Shown here in pieces: positions 25,776 to 38,500 of a stretch of 64,000 nucleotides of DNA; within the stretch, counting starts at the first letter, position 1; each line of letters opens with the position of its first letter. The notes under the pieces were generated by a model. It did not search any database. It was not told where the DNA came from and saw only the letters and a program-made list of their open reading frames with translations. A program made the translations under genes and the position numbers. Origin of the DNA: Coenobita brevimanus (lineage: Eukaryota; Arthropoda; Malacostraca; Decapoda; Coenobitidae); the NCBI GenBank assembly GCA_032717465.1, contig CM064666.1:17764336-17828335 (forward strand), written 5' to 3'.

Positions 25776-26787
25776 GGATACCAAGACAAGAATAAATTAT
25801 GGTGCATTATAAAGGTGAATGGGTTAAGTATGACCTGCTAATACTGTCTAGTACCACAGATTATATACTCTGTTGATGCCTGGTGGTCCATTGGGTTATG
25901 GGGCTCCAACTGGATTTGGCCTGTTGACATATGAAAGGTGGCTGGGGTTTACTGTTCACATAAAGCTAGTTAGAGAAGAGTGAGGTTGGTCAACTTAGCT
26001 TTAAATGTCAGAAACAAGCAACCAAACCCTAAGTCCCTAGACTCCAGATGGAACAAAAAAAGGAAAGGACTGGATATACTTTTGCAGCTGCTACTGTCAG
26101 AATCTTAAATTTGGGGCTGTTATTTTAATTTTTTCTTGTAAGGAACAACCTTGCAGGTTTTTGGCTTTTGGTTCCTTTTTCCTCGTCAAAAAAAAAAAAA
26201 AAAGGGAGGACAATTTGATTCATCCAAGGAGAGACACCTTTAGTAATGTGATGGCTTTTCCGTGTCGTCCTTTCTACCACTAAATGATGTAATATGAGAT
26301 CGTTGATGGTGTAAAAATGGCAATGGGTGGTGTAAGTGGATGCAAGTTTGTGGTGAAAGTGGTGTATAATGGTTGTTGTGGTATAGGTGAATGGTGTTAG
26401 TTGTGCTGGTACTGTATATGTAATTAATGGAGGAATGTTTGTATCTTGGGCATCCTGTACCATCACAACCAAAAGTATGTTCATTTAGGCAGCACTGTGT
26501 ACTAACTTCCATCATTCTCATTCCTACTTGAATATCACAGAATATCCAATCCCCTCTTACTTTTCTGTTGTGTACTTTATACTACCGTATCGTTCGTGTC
26601 GTATCGTTTATAAAGGCTCCAACAAGTTTGCATGCGTCAGCCTAAGTCACCTAATGGTGGCATTCCACACTGCTTGATCTCTGGCAGCCTCCCTATTATA
26701 AAAGATTTCACATAACACCTTCCTTTGTCACAGCTGGCAGGGAGAAGTCAGCAAACTTTTGAATGTGGCAGTAACAACCATGACTAA

Positions 26788-26985
26788 GCCCTGTATTCTT
26801 GTCAGTTAAAGAAGATCCCTACCACCTTCTTCTATGCAATTTGTTTTGCTCTTTGCACCTTACTGTCCTCTTCAGTGTTATGTAAATTTTTTAAATATCG
26901 CCTTGCTATTATAAATAAGGAGCAAATGGATAATAACCATCCATATGAGATGTTAGGGAGCTTCCTTAACCTATGAGATACAGGC
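26788..26985. mobile_element. MITE-1 copy
   Basis: The left end reads GCCCTGTATTCTTGTCAGTT and the right end CCTATGAGATACAGGC, as inverted terminal repeats. Confidence 0.7.
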
Positions 26986-27420
26986 ATTAGAATCACTATT
27001 GGTACCTGAACATCACTAACACTAATAAAATGTCATACAATTATTTACAGCTCAATCTACAGCTACCAGACCTCCCTTTACCCACACAAAACAGCGCTGT
27101 GGGACTTTCAAAACATGAGACCAAGCTAGTTTTCAGCATATTTAATTTTTCCCATACAGAATAAGTAACAAAAAAGGAAATTTCTGAATGTACAAATGGG
27201 TTGTGTGTGTGAGACTTGGCACTGATGAATAGGTAGAGAAAACAGGCTGAGATGATACAATATACGCATAAGAAAGAAAAGAAAAGAAAAGAAAGACACA
27301 CAGACACAGTTTCAACAACAGTCTTGGAAAGTAAGATTAAAAGCAATGTTTGAAAAGGAAAATCACAAAGAGATATGGAAAGATGTGAAGTAAATTGGTG
27401 ATGATATGATGGCAATACCA

Positions 27421-27632
27421 GGGCCTGTATTACAGTCGCTTAAGTTAGCTCCCTTCCAAAGTGATTTGTTTTGTTTATTATACCTTACCGTCCTCTTCTG
27501 CATTATGTAAATCCTTCCAGTACTGCCATACTCTGCACAGATAATGTACAAAAGTATATTAACCAGCATCCAAAAATAAACTGCTAAGGAAGAGATGTTA
27601 GGGAGCTTCCTTAACGACAAGAATACAAGCCC
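27421..27632. mobile_element. MITE-1, best copy (212 bp)
   Basis: The ends GGGCCTGTATTAC and GAATACAAGCCC are inverted, and the arms stay complementary for about 55 bp (left GCTTAAGTTAGCTCCC, right GGGAGCTTCCTTAACG). The interior is AT-rich and non-coding. About 18 whole or partial copies occur in the window, roughly one per 3.5 kb. Others not listed separately are near 41210-41400, 41405-41645, 45525-45715, 49360-49555, 54990-55430 (split by a LINE fragment), 61455-61680 and 61665-61875. The superfamily was not assigned because target duplications are unclear. Confidence 0.8.
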
Positions 27633-27719
27633 AGGCTACTGATAGCACTGACTGGCTGAGAAAAGTTTAACTTACTATAATAATGTACTTTTTATTGCAT
27701 TCTTGTTGTCTCCAAAAGA

Positions 27720-28125
27720 TTGTATTCAGCTGGGTTTATGACTGAAGAGCTGAGAGGAGGGATGGGACTGGAGTGTATTGGCACTGAGATGAGGGATACA
27801 TTGAAATGGTATGGGCATGAAGAAAGGAAGGATGGGACTGGAGTGTATTGGTGTTGTGACGATGAGGGGCAGATGGTTTGGACACGTGGAGTGGATGGAA
27901 GATGACAACTGGGTGCAGAAAGTGAGAAGTGTGAATGTTGGGGATAGGGTTGTGAGAGACACACTGAAAAAGACTAGGGATAAGGTCATGCAGAGTGACC
28001 TTAGGGATAAGGGACTGAATAGGGAGGCTGTCAGAGATCAAGAAGCATGGACAGCCGCAATCAGGTGACCAAGGCAAATGCATGCAAGCATGTTGGAGCC
28101 TTTATAAACGATATGATACAATAAA
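27720..28125 (+). pseudogene. LINE-5 3' coding end, RTE-like
   Basis: The plus strand encodes RWFGHVEWMEDDNWVQKV, then RSVNVGDRVVRDTLKKTRDK and DLRDKGLNREAVRDQEAW, ending TAAIR at a TGA. This is the typical C-terminal end of an RTE-type reverse transcriptase ORF. The 3' end follows within about 50 bp: GCATGCAAGCATGTTGGAGC and a short AT-rich tail with GATAC-like units. All the upstream RT domain is missing. A second plus copy lies at 60845-61260. Confidence 0.75.
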
Positions 28126-28914
28126 AGACAGGAGAGACTTTCCAAATGGATGGATTAAATGCAGCCTTCATTAACCCCTTCATTACATGGATGCTCTCCT
28201 AAGCTGTATAAAATCAGTTAATAACAACAAAAATGATAGGCAAAAGTACATCACTATAGGGTTGGGGTAAAGCAAGGAGGAAGGAGATTGCGGATGACTC
28301 GAAGATGATGGTATGAGGTTACTAAAGACAGTTAGAGGTTGTGAAGATGCTGAAATGGTGATGACAGACTGTGACAGCATTAGGATGGCTTTAGCATGTG
28401 GTAGATGGCATTAAGATGTTGTCATGATGTTAGAATGGTAATGGCAGGAATGAAGGTAGCGTGATGGTGTGAGAATGTAAAGGGTACTACAATGGCTGTG
28501 AGTGTGATGGCAAAATGAGGTATTGGATGATGGCATACAAGACTAACACCACACCATAGTCAACACAAAAATATCATTACTCTAACAAACTTTACAGAAC
28601 ACAGGATGAACAACTGTTGCGTTATGCTCTAAGTCATACTTCAATGAACAAGTGTGGTAATATTTCAAAGTTTCACATTTAGGCAAACCAACAAGGCCAC
28701 ACTCTGAAATTTTATCTTCTTATTATTACCATATGTAAAGAAACACGTCGTTCAGGATCAATTTGTGACTTATGGGCAATGATATTTTACTGTTGACTTT
28801 ACAATAGTCAGTCCTCATTTAAACTCAATGATGTGTGCTGGGAAAAAGAATAATTAAAGTGCAATAACTAAGAGACATACCCGTTACTTTGGGCACATGG
28901 GTCAGGGATTAAAG

Positions 28915-29081
28915 GTACACCCACTACAAAAATATTTGTTACCCCTGGGTGCAATGAGCTTTAAAATTATTGTAAAAGTGAAACAGTGTTCATTTGGTAC
29001 TGCTGGTATTTCAGAAGCCTTTGTCTGTGTGTCATGATGTATCACACCACAAGAGTATCAAATATTTTTTTGTGGGTGTGC
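28915..29081. mobile_element. MITE-3 copy (about 167 bp)
   Basis: The terminal inverted repeats are GTACACCCACTAC on the left and the reverse complement of the same at the right end (GTGGGTGTGC). Other copies are at 31890-32061 and 55872-56041. Confidence 0.7.
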
Positions 29082-29319
29082 AAGAAACACTCATGTCTGA
29101 CTTCAAAACACCATTGTAATGAATCACAATCAACCTGATGCAAAGAATAGGTATTAATTCATCAGCACATAAATAATGAACTGTAGTTGTAGCAACCTCA
29201 AGTGAAACAACTATAAATGAGGACTAACTGTAAATATACGCATTATCACTCCAACCCTCAAGGCAGCCCACAGCAGCGGGTCCGATGTTAACGTTAAAAG
29301 TGGCGTCAGGAAAAAGCTC

Positions 29320-29502
29320 TCAGAGTCCACCTTGTGATGCCGACTCGGATGGGACCTGGAGGACAGGTGGTGGACGAGGACGCAGGGCGGCAGCCAGGGT
29401 GGTGTGTGACCCTCCCGCCACCACCAGTGCCAGACCACCAGACAACAGCGTCAACACCCACACCGTAGGGATGGTAACACCGTACATTGGGTTCATCAGC
29501 GT
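29320..29502 (-). CDS. aph-1: aph-1 terminal coding exon 5
   Basis: Encodes residues 196-255 (TLMNPMYGVTIPTVWVLTLL and a Pro/Ser-rich tail ending ASQGGL), the last membrane segment and cytosolic tail, with stop TGA at 29322-29320. The acceptor is TTCCCTCAG. No strong AATAAA is seen close downstream. Confidence 0.95.
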   Translation of the reverse strand, partial: TLMNPMYGVTIPTVWVLTLLSGGLALVVAGGSHTTLAAALRPRPPPVLQVPSESASQGGL

Positions 29503-32500
29503 CTGAGGGAAGTAATACAGTACCATAAATATATATATAAAAAATAATTAATTTGGTTTCACGCCAGGTATCCCCGAAGGGCTAAGGCGTTGCCCCTTGG
29601 TAGAGGACTTTTGGACTGGAGCGTGTAGCATTTTATGACCGGATGCCCTTCCTGATGTCTACCAATGACCCTTGGGTGGATTCGATCCCCCGACCCTTCG
29701 GTCAGAGCGGAGCGCTCTAACGCACTGAGCAACGGCTGCTACATCACATATGCCTATCTATCTATCTATCTATCTATTGCCAGATGCCTCATACCAATAT
29801 ATAGTATGCTCTCTTTTGTTTCATACCCACATAATTGGTCTCCAATTAAATAAAATACAGTAAAACCTCACTATAATGGATTAATTGGGGGGAAGCCAGA
29901 TCTGATAAAACCAAAAATCTGTTATATCCAATGGTCCCCCCCTGAGACGGGATTTCAAGCACATATATGAAAATAAATGAACAGCTACAACAACATACTC
30001 CAGTATTAAAATGAATACTATACCCATTTTACACTAACCTGGCCCAGTGTTTTGTCGTTTTGCAGTTTATTTCACATCCTTGTCACTGTATTTCTTCATG
30101 AAACACAAGTACTGCTACCCACTGTGCCCCAATTAATGGACACTGTTCATTATAGCCAATGGAAATCCAGTGGCTTTTTAGTGTCTTAAATTTAATATCC
30201 TGTCTATCAAGGTATGTTAATTCAAAGTTCTACAGTATGTATTTTTTTTCAACTTGCTGAAAAATCTCTAATTTTAGGATACTAAGAGAGAAATGATCGC
30301 ACATACAGAACTAAACATTTAAAAACATACAGTATACTTCAGCACATTCTCTATGTCTATCTATCTGTTCTATCTATTGCCAGACGCCTCAATCCCGTTT
30401 GGGGTGGCCGCAAACAAATCGCCTCCAAGTCGCCCTGTCCCCCGCCATTTCACTACCCTGCTCCCAACTGAAACCCCCCTCTCTCATATACCTCTCCACC
30501 CCATCCCTCCATCTCATCCTCGGCCTCCCCCTCCCTCTTCCCCCCTCGACCTCACTCACATACACTCTCTTCGTCAGTCTTTCACCCTCCATCCTCTCCA
30601 CATGTGAGTATGATAAAAAAAAATGTACTGGAGAAATTTTACTTACTTTTTTATGTATGAAGTGCAGAAGTTGCCTTCCCTAAACTGCAATTTATGGATT
30701 CAATAAAGGATATCTACAACTTCATTCATTACACATTAGTTATACAAATAGTTACGGATGTGTGTGTGTGTGTGTGTGTGTGCGTACATGTGTGTTTGGA
30801 AGAGCAGATGAGAGAGTGAGTGAGTGACAGTTGCTAAGTGTAAAAGGGTACCGTATCCAATTACTCACAATTCCAGAGGCTATAAAGTGGCAAAGTATAA
30901 CATATGCCAGCTGTAGATATGCCCGTCTGTGTAGGGCATTGAAGAACAGCACACCCCAGAACACATGCAGGAGTGTGAAGGCTAGACTGGTGACAGCTGA
31001 AGCCACAAAGAAGTTACCCGGGTCACCTTTGAGTCCCATGGTACCGGGTCCAGTCATGTCCGCCAAAACGTTGACCAGGGAGAATGCACCCGAGATTATC
31101 CCAAACCCCAGACCTGATACTGTAAAAATGAAGGGACATTGCTGTTATGGCAAAAATGACATGGTTAGTTTTTTCTTTATTATTATTATTGCATGGAAGA
31201 TAGACCAACAGGCTAGAAGTCCACAAGATTGTTCCTTCCAAGAAAAAAATATAGAAAGAAAGAACAGAGCCCATTTCAAAGTAGGGGGAATGAATGATGA
31301 TGGGATGGTGAAGGTGGATTAAAAGGGATGTGAGTTTATGTTCATATGGTGAGAATGAACTTAAACTGGGTGATGATGAGAGGACATATGAGATGTAGGC
31401 TCCACATCACCGTGTTATTTGGTTATGTGGTTAACACCCAGCATTGTAAATGGGTTCCTGTGTTACAGGAAACCATCAAGCTTCTCAGTGTAGTCACCTA
31501 ACGAAGAAGTAGACAGCACTGTATCATGTTTTTGGATGATGGTCATATGGAGAGAATGGATGAGAAGAGGGTTTGAATAGGGAATATACAAGATGTGATA
31601 ATATTGTTATGGTAAAACTGGTAGCTATGGACATATGGAGAAAGCAAATGATAATAGGTTGGTGAAGAGGTACAGTATTATCGGTACATAAACAAGTACA
31701 AAAGTAGTAGACAGACACAGGGGTTTCTGTGCCCTATTATGGGATGTCAATAAAATCTCTGGGCAGGAAGTACGAATTTCAGGACACTAATATGGAACAC
31801 TACTAAGCATCAATAATGGGTTTATTGGTAAAGCACCTCATGTCTGCAACCCATCACTGATAAATAAATGATCATGGCTGCTTCTAGACATACACCCACA
31901 AAGAAAATATTTGCTTCCCTTACAATGTGATACATTATGACACATGGACTGAGGATTCTGAACTAAAACCGGTACCAAATGAGCAGTTTCACTTTTACAA
32001 ATAATTTCATAGCTCATCACAATCAGGGGGACCGTAACAAATATCTTTTTTGTTGATGTACCTCCTCATCCAAACATCCACAAACACCAGAGGCAATACC
32101 ATACCCCAGAAGCATGGTGAAAATATGGTTAAAAAGGTATTATACAGAACATAAAATTTGCATTAGTATTTCAAAAAGACATCATTTTTAAGGACTGTGT
32201 TCAAACAGTCACAATTATTCCATAAGTAAGCTACTGTAAATAGGAGGACAAGGGAAAACCAATATCAAAGGTGGCAATGGTACTTGAACAGACAACATGT
32301 TTTTAAATTACTGAGGATTTAACCCCTAGGCTGCAGTGGCCCTAAACATTTCCTATGTCCGTGGTGGGAGAAAACCTCCCCCCCCCCATGTTTTGACCCA
32401 CTTATACCAAACCAAACAGGATGACATTTTAGTCAGACAAAGTTTACACTCCACACTGATGATTCACGACCCACTCATCAAGCATTAGCACGCAGTAGGT

Positions 32501-35500
32501 GCAAAAAAATGACAGAAAGGTTCACAATATTTCACACGGGTCTTCAGGGATGTAAGAAGCAGTCTACTGATTGGCATTTCCGGAATGCTGTTTGTAGCCG
32601 AGGGGTTAGGAGAAAAATTATATTGACAGCTTACTGTAGTTACCGGTTTGCAATTATAAGTTATCATCATTCTCACCAACCTCACCTCCTTTCCCACATA
32701 GGGGGAGGGCTGGTACAAAAATCAAGGAATAAGAAAGAATGACAGTGAAAATGGTGAAAGAATGAGGCAACATACTAGAGTGAAGCACTGACAGAGAGTG
32801 TTAATGAAAGCAAGTGCCCACAACGTGAGAGTCTAAGGTACAGAAAAAAAAAAAAAAAAAAAAGCTAAGTGAAGGGAAAAAAATAAAAAAGTAAGTAAAT
32901 GACTGAACAAGTGAAGTAAATATAAGTACTGTAAGTGAAGTATGAAGCAGGAAGGTGAAACACAGAAAAAGCAGGCCTCACCATATGCCAAGATGTGTTT
33001 ATTCTCAACGATCTGCATGTTGCCGTCACTCACTTTCTTCAGTCCCCCCTCTGCCTTCTGGATTAGCAAAAACCACAGGAACCTGGTGGTGAAACCCTAC
33101 TATTAGGCTATACAGGACAGACGAAGTGAGATTATGTCAGGTTAGATGGGATTCGTTGTCAGGTTTACGAGGTTAGGTTAGGTCAGACAATACCGGTAGT
33201 AGGGTAATACAGTCTACCTATCTATCTATTGCCAGATGCCTTAATCCTGTAAGGAGTGGCCACAAACAAATTGCCTCCATGTTGCCCTGTCCACTGCCAT
33301 TTCACTGCCCTTCTCCCAGCTCACACCCCCCTCTCTCATATACCTCTCAACTCCATCTCATCCTTGGCCTCCCCCTCCTTCTCCCCCCTTCCACCTCACT
33401 CACATACACTCTCCTCGTCAGTCTCTTGCTCTCCAACCACTCCACATGACCAGATCACCTCAATGTGTTTCTCCTAACATTTCCTATCACATCCACATCC
33501 ACACCACAATGCTGTTTCTCTTCCTCATTTGTCAGTCTGTCTCTCAATGTGACTCCACACACTCCTCTCAAATAAAACTGAGATAATACAGTAATAATCA
33601 TAATAATAATAACAATAATAATAATAACAGTAACAATAAAGATGGTGACAATGGTGACAAAATGATGTCAAAACACAGCTTGATGGCCAATTGTAATCAG
33701 ACCAGAGCTAATCTGACTAGTAACCAAGGAGATTCATTCCTACATTGACACGAAGACTCATCAATATCACACAAGGCCTATCAAATTTCATGCACCCCTA
33801 ACTTTGTAATCAAACTGTGGGAGAGAAAATAAAAAAATAATGTTAAAAAATAATAAACAAACTGGTACAAAAATAAATAAATAATGGTAAAAAAAATAAA
33901 TAAATAATAGTAAAAAATAAATAAATAAATAATGGTACAAAATAAATAAACTGGTAAAAAAATAAATAAATAAATAATGGTAAAAAAATAAATAATAGTA
34001 AAAACTAAAAAAATATTGGTAAAAAATAAATAATGGCTAAAAAAATAAATATATAATAGTATAATAAATAAATAAATAAATAAATAAGTGGACTGCACCA
34101 CTAACCTGAAGAGCTCCTGGAATAAGACTGAGAAGACAAGGCCAAAGACCAGCGTATCCTGTAGCTGCGTCACGGCCACATACAGGATGGATGATAACAG
34201 TAACGCCAACAGCCAGAAGAACGCACTGGAAAGACAGAAAGCATTTACAATTGATCACATTTCCTACTGCCTATGATCTCCAGTCTTTTTGTTAGCAGTG
34301 TGTCCAGGCATCTCAAAATGAATGGATCGTGAATTTGGCACTCTGTTGTTTTTTTTTTTATATTTTTTTCTTGGAAGGAACAATCTCACAGGCTTCTGGC
34401 CTTTTGTACGGTACTTTCTTCTTTGCATTAAAAAAAGAAAAAAAATGAAGCCACCATTAACTAATACCCCATGAGGTCTATCTTACACTGAATAAAATCA
34501 TCTGGAGGCAGCAAAATTAAAAGGCAAAAATATACCACAGATTGAAAGAGCTACACATACATAATTAAACTGTAATTATCTTGATAATTTCTACTCTGCA
34601 AAAGAAAAAAAAAAAAAAAAAACATGATGAAAGAGTTAGTGTTTTGTAGCAACTTTAAAAAAAAAAAAAAATACAGTACTGGTATCATAATTTCCCTTCA
34701 AAACAGTTTATAATAACCAGCTTTGGGTATCACTTTAGAAGTAACCAACGTTACCAATTTTCATTATATTACATCCCTGAAATACTCTAATTAAGACTTA
34801 CCTTTTAAGCCTAGTTTGAGTTGGGGGAGTAAATTTTGTTGGGGTAGTCATATAGTGGCTTAGGTTAGGCTGTCGCTCAGTGGCGGATGAATGTTGCGCC
34901 ATATTGGCTGGTGCGGGCGTGTGCACTCGGTCTATGTCAGGCCCTAGATTAGGCCTAGGTTAGGTTAGTTTGGGTTAGTTTAATGCAAAATGGTGTGTTT
35001 TTAATTAATCTTGATCTTGATTTTGGGGGATAAACCCACTTTTGGAAATCTTACTCAAAATTCCAAAAGGGGGATTTCCCCCCCAAAATGATGGTCAAAA
35101 CTAATTAAAGAACAGTATTTTGCATTGGAAACCATAAAAATAATACCAGGTAATAAAAAAATACTAAGGAACGGACAAAGGACATTCTGAGAGTAGGAAC
35201 GTGGAATGTGAGAGGAGTGAATGATGAAGTGAAAGAGAGAGAGATTGTCCAGGTGCTTGAGGATGCAAAAGTGGATATATGTGGATTGACTGAAACTAAA
35301 TGGAAAGGTGAAAGGATGAGAGAATGGGAATACGGTGTAGGTATATGTGCGGGAGTCAGTGAGAATGAGAGGGCAAGAGAGGGAGTATGTCTGATGATAA
35401 GCAAGAAGTGGAAGGAGAATATAAGAGAGTATGGAACAGTGGGTGCAAGGATTGTATGGGTGAGGATGAAAGTAGGTATACAAGCATGGGCGATTGTATG

Positions 35501-38500
35501 TGTGTATGCTCCAACAGAGGATCGAGTGGCAAGAGTGAAAGATGAGTTTTGGGCGAGAGTAGAAGCATGTATGGACAAGTTTGAGAGGAGCGAGAGAGTG
35601 CTGTTGATTGGAGACATGAATGGCAAAGTCGGGAATGTACGAGTGGATGGAGTGGTTGGTCAGTGGGGTGTGCCAGCGGAAGTAGATGGGAATGGTAGTG
35701 CTTTGGTGGACATCTGTGCTGGTAAGGGGTTGGCAATAGCCAACACCTACTTTCATCATAAGATGATCCACCGGTATACATGGAGAGTAATAAGGAGGAT
35801 GGATGGTGAACTTGTTGAACGAAAGGCAATGATAGACTACGTGTGTGTGGATGAGCGAATGAGAAGACAAGTGTTGGATGCAAGGGTGTGGAGAGGGTGG
35901 GGGAATGGAGTCTCGGACCATCACTTAGTGATGGCCAAGGTAGAGCTGCAAAGAAAGTGGTTGAGGAGGCGAAGGGGAAGACAGGAGGAAGCAGCTCCTG
36001 TGAGAAGAGTGGAGAAATTGCAAGATAGTGAGAAGAGGACAGAGTATAAGAGCATAGTGGAAGAAAGATTGGGAAGGTATGAGCTAGAGCAGATGGAAGG
36101 GGTGGAAGACGTATGTAAGATATTCCCGGAAGAGATAAGCGCAGCGTGTGAGGCGGTTTGTGGAGTGAGGAGGAGATGCAAGGGTGTGCAAGGGACAGCA
36201 TGGTGGAATGATGAGGTGAAACGAGCTGTGGAACAAAAGAAGAAGACATATGGTGAATGGTTGGCGAGTAGAGGTAGGGGAGAAGATGAGAGAGAGAAGA
36301 GAGAGGTATATGTGAGCAGGAGAAGGGAGGTGAAGAGACTGGTGAAGGAGAGTAAGAAGAAAGTGGATGAAGAGTTTGGGAGGAATCTGAGTGTGAAATG
36401 GAGGGAGAGTAAGAAATTGTTTTGGAAGGAGGTAAAGAAAGTAAGGCAGTGTGAAAGGGGAAATAGTAGGGGAGTGAAGGATAGGAATAATAGATTGTTG
36501 GTGGAGAAGAGAGAGAAATTGAGGAGATGGAAGGAGCACTTTGAGGATTTGTTGAATGTAGAGAGTGAGAGCAGTGTGAGTATAAGTGGTTGGGGAATGG
36601 CTGGGAGAAGAAGAGATGAGAGGAGGGAGGAAGAGATCAGTAGGTCGGAAGTAGTGGAAGCGATGAAGAAGATTAAGCTGGGAAAGGCCCCAGGAATTGA
36701 TGGAATGTGTGGTGAAATGCTTAGGTATGGGGGTGAGATTGTTGTGGAGTGGTTATGGAAGTTGTGTAGATTGGCTTGGGAAGAGGGAAGGGTTCCAGAG
36801 GACTGGAAATCAGGTATAATTGTTCCTCTGTGCAGGGGAGGGGGGGAGAGAGAAGTGTGTGGTGACCATAGGGGTATTTGCCTTCTTGGTGTGACTGGTA
36901 AAATATGTGGTAGAATGCTCATTGACAGGGTTGGGCATATGACAGAGGAGCTAGTTGGGGAGGAACAGGGGGGATTTGGGAAGGGAAAAGGGTGTGTAGA
37001 TCAGATGTTTGTTCTGAGGTGTTTGGTGGAGAAGTGTCTGGAGGGGGGAAGGAGGGTGTACGCTGCCTTCGTGGACTTGGAGAGAGCTTATGACAGAATG
37101 GATAGGAGGGGTATGTGGAAGGTATTAAGAATATATGGAGTGGAGGGGAAGTTGTTGAGTGCTGTGGGGAGTGTGTGCGAGGGAGCTGGGGCTGCGGTGA
37201 GAGTGGATGGTGAGCTGAGTGAGTTCTTTGATCTCAATGTGGGACTGAAACAGGGGTGTGTGGTGTCTCCATGACTGTTTGATATATATATGGATGGGGT
37301 CGTAAAGGAGGTGCAGGGTGGGGCAGTGGATGTGGGGGTGGCCCTGGTGGGTGGGGGTGAGATTTGGAAGCTTCCGGTGTTGCTGTTTGCTGATGATGCA
37401 GTGTTGTTGAGTGGGGATGGATGGGAGTTGCGGGGTTTGGTGAATGAGTTTGGGACAGTGTGTGCGAGGAGGAAGCTGAAAGTTAATGTAAACAAAAGTA
37501 AAGTTATGGTGTTTGAGAGGAATGAAGTCACAGAGTGTGCAGTGAGGTTGGATGGTGAGGATATGGAGAAGGTGAGTGCATTCAAGTGCTTGGGTAGTGT
37601 GATGAGTAAGGATGGAACTTTGGGGGATGAAGTGCGTGAAAGGGTACAGCAGGGAAGGAAGGTTGTTGGCACACTGAAAGCAGTGATGAGAAATAGGGAG
37701 GTGAGTGTGGAGGTTAAGAAGTCACTGCATGATGGTATTGTGATCCCTACCCTGACGTATGGAAGCGAGGCGTGGACCTTGCAAGAGGGGAACAAGTCAA
37801 GAGTGAGAGCAGTGGAAATGAGTTACTTGAGAGGAGCATGTGGAGTGACATGGAGGGACAGGTTGACGAATGAAGAAGTGAAGGAACGTTGTGGGGTAGA
37901 TGTGGATGTGGTTGAAAAGATTAGAAGAAATAGACTGAGGTGGTTTGGACACGTGGAGAGGATGGAGAATGAAAGACTGACTAAGAGGGTGTATGTAGGT
38001 GAGGTGGAGGGAGGGAGAGGGAGGGGTAGACCGGGGATGAGGTGGAGGGATGGAGTTGAGAGGTATATGAGGGAGGGGGGGGTGAGTTGGGGGGAGGGGA
38101 GTCAAATGGTGGGTGACAGAGTGACTTGGAGGCGTTTTGTCTGCGGCCACCCTTTGCGGCATTAGGGCGTCGGGCTATAGATAGATAGAGATAGATAGAA
38201 TAAAAGAAAACGTTGGTTACTTCTAAAAATTTACCAAGCTTTGTACCGTATCAGCAAGCAATACAAATACTGGATTAAAATATATACTGGTATATAAAAT
38301 AAAACTTGCCTAGCATAACAAAATAACTTGAAAATAACCTCTAATAATGTATCACTGGTATTACCAAAAGAGATACTGGCACAGAAAAACAAAAAATAAC
38401 TGGTAGGGTAAACTAACACATATTACAATACTATACATAAATAAATGAATTAGTTTTCCCTACGTGTCAAGTGGGGTTGGTGGAGGATTAGTGCCCCTCC

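Noticed and set aside
26125..26521. His/Thr-rich minus frames
   Set aside because: Low-complexity GTG/TGG-rich DNA on the plus strand; no coding features.
35055..36922. Long minus-strand open frames (289, 297 and 333 codons) opposite LINE-4
   Set aside because: They are Ser/Leu/Pro-rich shadows of the purine-rich LINE-4 coding strand, which has clear endonuclease and RT motifs.
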